The position numbers and the translations under genes are program-made. Positions 58,610 to 64,000 of a stretch of 64,000 bases of DNA are shown one piece after another. This DNA is from Sorghum bicolor (lineage: Eukaryota > Streptophyta > Magnoliopsida > Poales > Poaceae), in contig NC_012870.2 of assembly GCF_000003195.3 (NCBI RefSeq), forward strand, positions 13,322,501-13,386,500. The letters are read 5' to 3'. Position 1 is the first letter of the stretch. Each line of letters starts with the position of its first letter. The notes under the pieces are model-generated. The model was not told the DNA's origin, searched no databases, and was given only the letters and a program-made list of their open reading frames with translations.

Positions 58610-58752
58610 GGCTTCGCTAGAGGAGCCAGACCTGTTTCAAAATAGCTCCGGCTCTTTTTTTTTCACTGAAAAACACCTTGAGCCGTTTCGTAGGGCTCCT
58701 CCAGAGAAGCTAGAGCTGGAGTCGGAGAGAAACTCTACCAAACGGCACCTAA
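58610..58752. mobile_element. MITE related to 13302-13617 (short)
   Basis: The phrases aatagctccggctc and gagaaactctaccaaacggcacctaa match the family with GTTTGGCAC-type termini. It is found only in duplication copy B. Confidence 0.5.
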
Positions 58753-58972
58753 ACTAGCTAGGCTTAACCAGTTAGTCAGATAATAACTAGATGGACAGAG
58801 GTTTGGTTTAAAAAGTTAGACCACCTATTGGCTTTGTGTTTAGATACGCTAAGGCTAAAATTAATTGGCTAATCATCATCCCTATGCATCCGAATAGCCA
58901 TTAAGTTTGTGGTACATCCCTCTCTGCTAATTGTTGAAGGTATTTATTGATACTCTCTCTTAGAGCATCTCC

Positions 58973-59241
58973 AAGAGATTAGTTAAATCATTTTCTAAAA
59001 GTAAATTTGGCTATTGTTGAAGGAAAAACATTTCTAACAGACTCTGTAAATGACTCTCCAAATTTATTAGTAGCTCTCCATCCCACCTTATTCGCTCTCT
59101 AATTTTGGATAGTCTACCTCACTAGTCATCCTTTATAGAGTCAGTTGGGGTACTTTCATATTTTTTGTCAAATCTATTTTAGAGAGTAGGTAAATCAGTA
59201 AATTTTGCTAGTCTTTTTTGACTAATCTCTTAAAGATCCTC
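58973..59241. mobile_element. MITE with GAGCATCTCCAAGAGATTA termini
   Basis: The left GAGCATCTCCAAGAGATTA and the reverse complement of the right GAGGATCTTTAAGAGATTA form a 19-bp imperfect inverted repeat. TTA duplications lie at 58970-58972 and 59242-59244. Confidence 0.8.
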
Positions 59242-60074
59242 TTAGTTGTGCTATAGTATGAAACCATATGCCTCTGTTATTTAGACTTTGTTTGATCCCA
59301 TGACCTAATAATTAACTATTAAAATTAGCTCGTGGATCAAAACATCCTAACTAATAATAGTTTCAAATAAACTATTTAGCTGATAAACAATTGTTAGTTG
59401 TCTCTTACTAGCTATAAGTACTACTAAGATTTATTTTAGAATTTAAATGATGTTCTGTCAGTGGTAGGGCGATGTGTTCACTGACAATGAAACATTGTGG
59501 AACTTTGTTAATCTTGAGATCTGTCCACTGAGTCTCAATCTCTCAAAGATGCTCATAGAGGAGGGGGGTGTGTGCGCGCGCGTGCGCACGCGTTCATAGG
59601 TGGTTAGTGTACGTGCATGTATGAGTGTCTCTCTGTGCTATGAGTCGAAAAAAATAGCAAGAGGATCTAAATGGGGCTCAACTAATAGGTCAACTAATAA
59701 TCCCGTTAGTAAAAGGCCTCCTTTATCTATAGCTACTCCCTCCATCGATTGCATTCCAAAAACTGAGGTAATGGGCTTGTTTGGAAGCGATCACTACTGT
59801 TGCAAAAAGTAACAAGGAAATATTGTTCATCCAGGCAAGAAACCAGCTGCTGCAGCCTATGCCTGCTACAAATAAGTAGAATTGAAGGGGCCTAATTTAA
59901 TAAAATACCGTATGACGCATATATCCATAGTTTTTTTTAATTATAAAAAGTTTCTCCTTAAATTATTGTTTTTTTAACAAACTTTGTCAAATCAAGCGCC
60001 AAATTGAATGCTTTATTTTTTTTCTACTGCAAATTTTGGAAGTCATAACATGTTGGACAGAGTAACAATTTTTA

Positions 60075-60316
60075 GGTCTTGTTCAGTTTGCAAAATTTTG
60101 GGATTTTGGGTACCGTAGCACTTTCGTTTGTATTTGACAAATATTGTCCAATCATGAACTAAGTACACTCAAAAGATTCGTCTCATAAATTATAGGTAAA
60201 CTATATAATTAGTTTTCGTTTTCGTTTATATTTAATACTTCATGCATATGCCGCAAGATTCGATGTGACGAGAAATCTAATTTTTTGGCAAAAATTTTTG
60301 AGAACTAAACAAGGCC
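60075..60316. mobile_element. Tourist-like MITE, family A, copy 22
   Basis: TTA duplications lie at 60072-60074 and 60317-60319. The matching site in duplication copy A (gacaattactggccagattc, about 52614) is empty with a single TTA. Confidence 0.92.
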
Positions 60317-60349
60317 TTAGTTGGCTAGATTCAAATCGGCTCTTAATTA

Positions 60350-60610
60350 CTCCCTCCTGTCTATTTTATCTGGCGCACACGCATATCGATATTCGAACTT
60401 TAAAAACTTTAACTACTAATTAGACTAATAATTATTAACTACTATAACACAAATTTTATATAATCAAATTTGTAAGGAATTGTACTATCCAATTATTATA
60501 AGTTTATAAGATAAATGATATACTATGATATAAAATAAATGAATGGTCAAAATATCATTTAGAAGACCGTGTCCTTCTAACCTGCGCTAGATAAAATAGA
60601 TCAGAGGGAA
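60350..60610. mobile_element. Stowaway-type MITE
   Basis: The left ctccctcctgtctattttatctggcgca pairs with the right tgcgctagataaaatagatcagaggga. TA duplications flank it. The matching site in duplication copy A (cttaattgctattttatta) is empty. Confidence 0.88.
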
Positions 60611-61338
60611 TACTATTTATTGCCAAAATTGCCTAAGCTCTTAGTGGGGTAATGTAAGTGCGCTTGATTCCTTGCGAAGCAACCCCCTATGTTTTTTTTT
60701 GTCTTTGTTTTTTTTTCATTAGTACGTCCAACACACAATTCGTATGCACGTTGACTACTTGACCATCTGATGCGTTAGTGACCTTCATGGTGCAACTTTG
60801 GGTGGTCACAACACTTGTTCATTGTGTGTTCTTTGAATGTTTTCAACACCCAGTAGTTGCTACTGTTTAGACCGCAACTATCCAATAGAATTTAGCCACC
60901 GTTGGTCGCAAAATGCTTCGACTAGCTAGTGGCAGGTTCACACACGTTTGTTTTTTCAATGGCAAACATGTCTTTCACAGATAATATACATCTCATGATC
61001 GGACTAGAATACTATTATTCATAATGTTGTTTCCATCTGTTTCAAAACCGTAGAACATTGGTTCACCTTCATCTTTTAAGTGTGCCCAAAGACATGCATA
61101 CATAATGATGCACGGTCGTCGCTCACATACCACAGAATTAACAATGACCAAGTAACGAGCACATAACACACTCATGGATGTGTCTAACAAAATGATCTTT
61201 ATCATACACAGTAGCAGGATGGCGTTCAGCTCCACACAGTCATTATTCAGCAACTAAATCCTTACCATCACACAAGGAAAAAGACACCTTGCATTGAGGA
61301 TTATCCTTCAAGAAAAGAGGTTTGCTGCTACTTGAATA

Positions 61339-64000
61339 CTAATAACCATAGCTGGGAGGGTAGGTCGGACCACCATAGCTCCCACCATTGTACTGCAGAG
61401 GAGGCCTGGCGGCCACAGAAGAACCATAAGGAGGTGCTCCATATGGTGGTGGGTAAGAGCCGTAGCTCGGATCAACTGGTGGAGCGGGAGGGTTAGAAGC
61501 TGGCGCCGGGCCTGGGGCAGCAGCCTCTGCCATGAAATTCTGCAAAGTAAAAGATCACATTAGCTAACAGCAAGGGGGGCATCGAAAGGTGAAATATGTT
61601 TTCGTTTAGAGAGATGGTGCAACATAGCATCACCTGAGCAAATTCTAGAACTAAAGAGTACAATCTGAATTAGCTTACAGATTTCTGGTACGTGCAACGC
61701 ATGGCAGAAAAGGTACCTGGATCAGTTGCTGAGCAGTTTGAACTTGGGCTGCAGTCCCAATTATCTCCACAGCCATCTCTCCAGGTGCACCTCTGCTTTC
61801 TTAAATAGTTACTGTTGCGCCACTGTGTCTACGGATATAACTGATACTAGCACCAGCTGCCCCAATCACAGCATCAGCATAGTTAAGGGGAATGTGCATG
61901 TTATGAGTCACCTTTCAAAAATACATAAAAGTCAGTATCTGATCGGCATACCAACCAAATGAAATCACAAGCCATCTTGAGACTAAGTGCAATAGAACTT
62001 ACCTGAGAACCTGCATGAGAGAGTGGTTGATTCCCTGTAGCAGAAGCACCACTTGGTGGGGCCTCCCGACCATATGCAGAAATACCATAGTGCGGCTGCT
62101 TTTCCATAGCGGGGGCATCAGGAGTAGGATAATAACTGTCTTGCGGCCTTGGAGGTATGAACTGTGGATTTCCTCCAAAACCAGGACCACCTGGAGGAAT
62201 GTTCGGAGGAGGGCCCCAGGTTTGAGGAGGGCCCCAATGCTGGGGAGGTGGCACTGGTTGCTCCCTCGGCATACCATGCATTTTCATCTGCAGACATTAA
62301 AATTTACATTGTCACACACTACATGCAAAACATCATTACTGACACAAATACAACATGCCAAAATAAACAAAAAAACTTACATGTGTTTCAAACAATGGAA
62401 GAACACTGCGGTCAACAAGAAATTTTCTTAAGTGACTCGCTATTAATTCCACTGCTTTTTGGACACCAAGAGGCTCGCCTTGTATCTCCACAACTCTATC
62501 ATCATTTAGTGCAACAGGAGGCACATTCTCTGAACAAAAGTATAAAACCTCGAATTAGAAGTTTGCACCCTTGGAGGATAACATACCAGTACAAATATAC
62601 AAACAAATGATTAACAGTTTTGCTATATCATGCCTAGGTGAAAATTTTGCTTCCTACACCCAAATTTTATGAGCAAGAATTCCACACCCAGATTAAAGGT
62701 GTTGTAAGAATAGGGTGAAATATATATATTCCCCACACCGGAATTTTTAGTTACACCAATTCTACCTAGAAATTACACCAAAATAATCATCGTAACTCTA
62801 GCACAAGTTGACAGTAACTAAAATGGGATATGGAGAAGATTTTCACCCGAATTTATAGTGAAACCAATTCTGCCTAGAAATTATACCAAAATAATCAGCA
62901 CAACTCTAGCACAAGTTGAGTGTCCATATGTTGACATGACATTAACTAAAATTGTGATGTGGAAGAGAAGATTTTCACCCGAATCTTAGTTTTTATTCTG
63001 TTCCATACATGCTTATTTCCTTCCATGCATGCTATTTGGGAAGAAGAAAGGGAAAGAAAAAGAAAAGCAAAAAAATCAGGTGCCAGAGAGAAGATTTTGA
63101 CCCGGGTATGGAGTAGAAAAAAAAACATGACTAAAGATAAATGCTATGATAATCAGCACAGTGAACAAAGGCAGAAGGTAAAAGTTTAATTATATTTGTG
63201 TAGTTATATTTTCTGCAATACAAATCAGTAAATCTTTTTAAAATAATTGCCTGTATGTGTAGCATTGTTCTCTAAAAACATAACCAGTAGATCAATGAAC
63301 TTTTAGGTCCTTTATAACAACACATGTCAAAGCATCACCAACAAACTCTTTTTTTTCATTGTTCTTGATTTAAAAAATAACTATAACATCATTTAGTATC
63401 CAAGTTTCATGGTAAATCAGTTAAACAGACAAGATTCCATAGTTTACATCTAAATGTCAAGCTCAGAAGAGTATTTTTTCTTTAATGCTGAGCAGGTTGG
63501 TGGTTGACATGGATCCATATAAATCAGTTAAAAAGACTAGATTCCACATTGAAGAACCAAATAAGACGCATTTATTTATGTGGATAGCAAAGGGAAGTAG
63601 TATCATAATTTCCTAATGGTCATTAACCAAGCTGCAGGTCACAACACACAGCTAAGGATGCAACTCGTGCAACATATCAAAGAGGGATAGATCCAGCATA
63701 TATAGCATAGAAGAAACATGACAAAACTTACCAACAATACGGACAACGGACTTAGAAGAATCTTGTATTGATTTAATAGTTGCTCCCTGCTTGCCAATAA
63801 GGCTGCCAGCTTGCGAAGATGGCACTAGAAGACGTGTTGGTCCTATATTACCAGCACTTCGTTGAAGCTGACCAGATTCACCATTTGAACTATCAGTTAT
63901 TCTTTTATGAACTCTAAGTAAGCCATCCACAGCTGGAGAGAGAGGTGCATCTGGTTCATCCTTTGCTGAAATCATTACCTTCAAAGGTGAAAGTGACAAA
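61339..64000 (-). pseudogene. KH-domain RNA-binding protein (FLK/PEPPER type), 3' part, with an in-frame stop in the last KH domain
   Basis: Exons on the minus strand: 64000-63732 (partial), 62529-62381, 62287-62003, 61911-61717 and 61539-61339, joining in consistent phase. The first two encode a KH domain (TRLLVPSSQAGSLIGKQGATI, with GKQG as the GxxG loop, through [12 protein letters not shown]). The third is a Pro/Gly-rich linker ([17 protein letters not shown]). The fourth is another KH domain ([22 protein letters not shown], GxxG = GAAG). The fifth is a Pro/Tyr/Gly tail ending PPSYGY. Family members act in nuclear RNA processing and flowering-time control. In the fourth exon the codon after ATVTI is TAA (61803-61801), where the frame then continues cleanly as ESRGAPGEMAVEIIG to the end; relatives carry a glutamine there, so a CAA-to-TAA change is likely. 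All other codons and splice sites look intact, so this may be a recent null allele, a sequence error, or a truncated but working protein. Confidence 0.8.
62640..63130. repeat. Imperfect direct repeats in a KH-gene intron
   Basis: Blocks such as accaattctacctagaaatta and ctctagcacaagttga recur with a period of about 118 bp (62753 and 62871), with a partial third unit (agattttcacccgaat). They lie in the intron between 62529 and 63732. Confidence 0.7.

Larger units (their letters stand above)
56855..61010. repeat. Segmental duplication, copy B
   Basis: Matches 50215-53075 in order, with extra insertions: MITEs between about 58610 and 59241, a Tourist-like MITE at 60075-60316 and a Stowaway at 60350-60610. 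The similarity ends at catgatcggactag (about 61008). Confidence 0.8.

Overview
This window is plant nuclear DNA, most likely from a panicoid grass of the sorghum/maize group. It has no operons or bacterial gene layout. The genes carry GT-AG introns and very GC-rich first exons, the spaces between them are AT-rich, and there are dense grass-type MITEs (Tourist/PIF-Harbinger and Stowaway), CACTA, hAT-like, LINE and LTR remnants. The species is inferred from style, not proven. All exon structures were read by hand from splice sites, reading phase and protein-family continuity.

Layout. 1-3026 (-): 5' part of an F-box/LRR gene that runs off the left edge. 5240-6560: a short doubtful transcript-like unit beside a possible Helitron end. 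6560-15140: a gene-poor stretch rich in MITEs. 15144-19995 (+): a RING E3 ubiquitin ligase of the DRIP (DREB2A-interacting protein) type, 7 coding exons. 21286-23665 (+): prefoldin subunit 4, 3 exons. 27579-29366 (+): a group IId WRKY factor, 3 coding exons. 29367-33600: AT-rich intergenic DNA. 33620-41866 (-): a six-exon gene for a membrane-anchored P-loop kinase-like protein of the zeta-toxin fold. 42000-50200: repeats, including a Stowaway-like element with tRNA-type A and B boxes. 50215-53075 and 56855-61010: two copies of a segmental duplication, each with one small gene for a secreted or anchored two-cysteine peptide (-). A transposon island lies between them (CACTA repeats, a LINE piece, a solo LTR). 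61339-64000 (-): 3' part of a KH-domain RNA-binding protein gene of the FLK/PEPPER kind, with an in-frame stop in its third KH domain.

The genes are ordinary eukaryotic neighbours, not a pathway. Several have stress or regulatory roles by family (DRIP ligase, WRKY, the peptide pair), but the sequence does not show that they act together. About 22 copies of one Tourist-like MITE family sit in the window, several with clear TTA/TAA target duplications. The most notable points are the nonsense codon in the KH gene, the duplicated peptide locus with datable insertions in one copy, the zeta-toxin-like gene, a NAGNAG acceptor in the WRKY gene, and the pol III-like boxes inside a Stowaway element.
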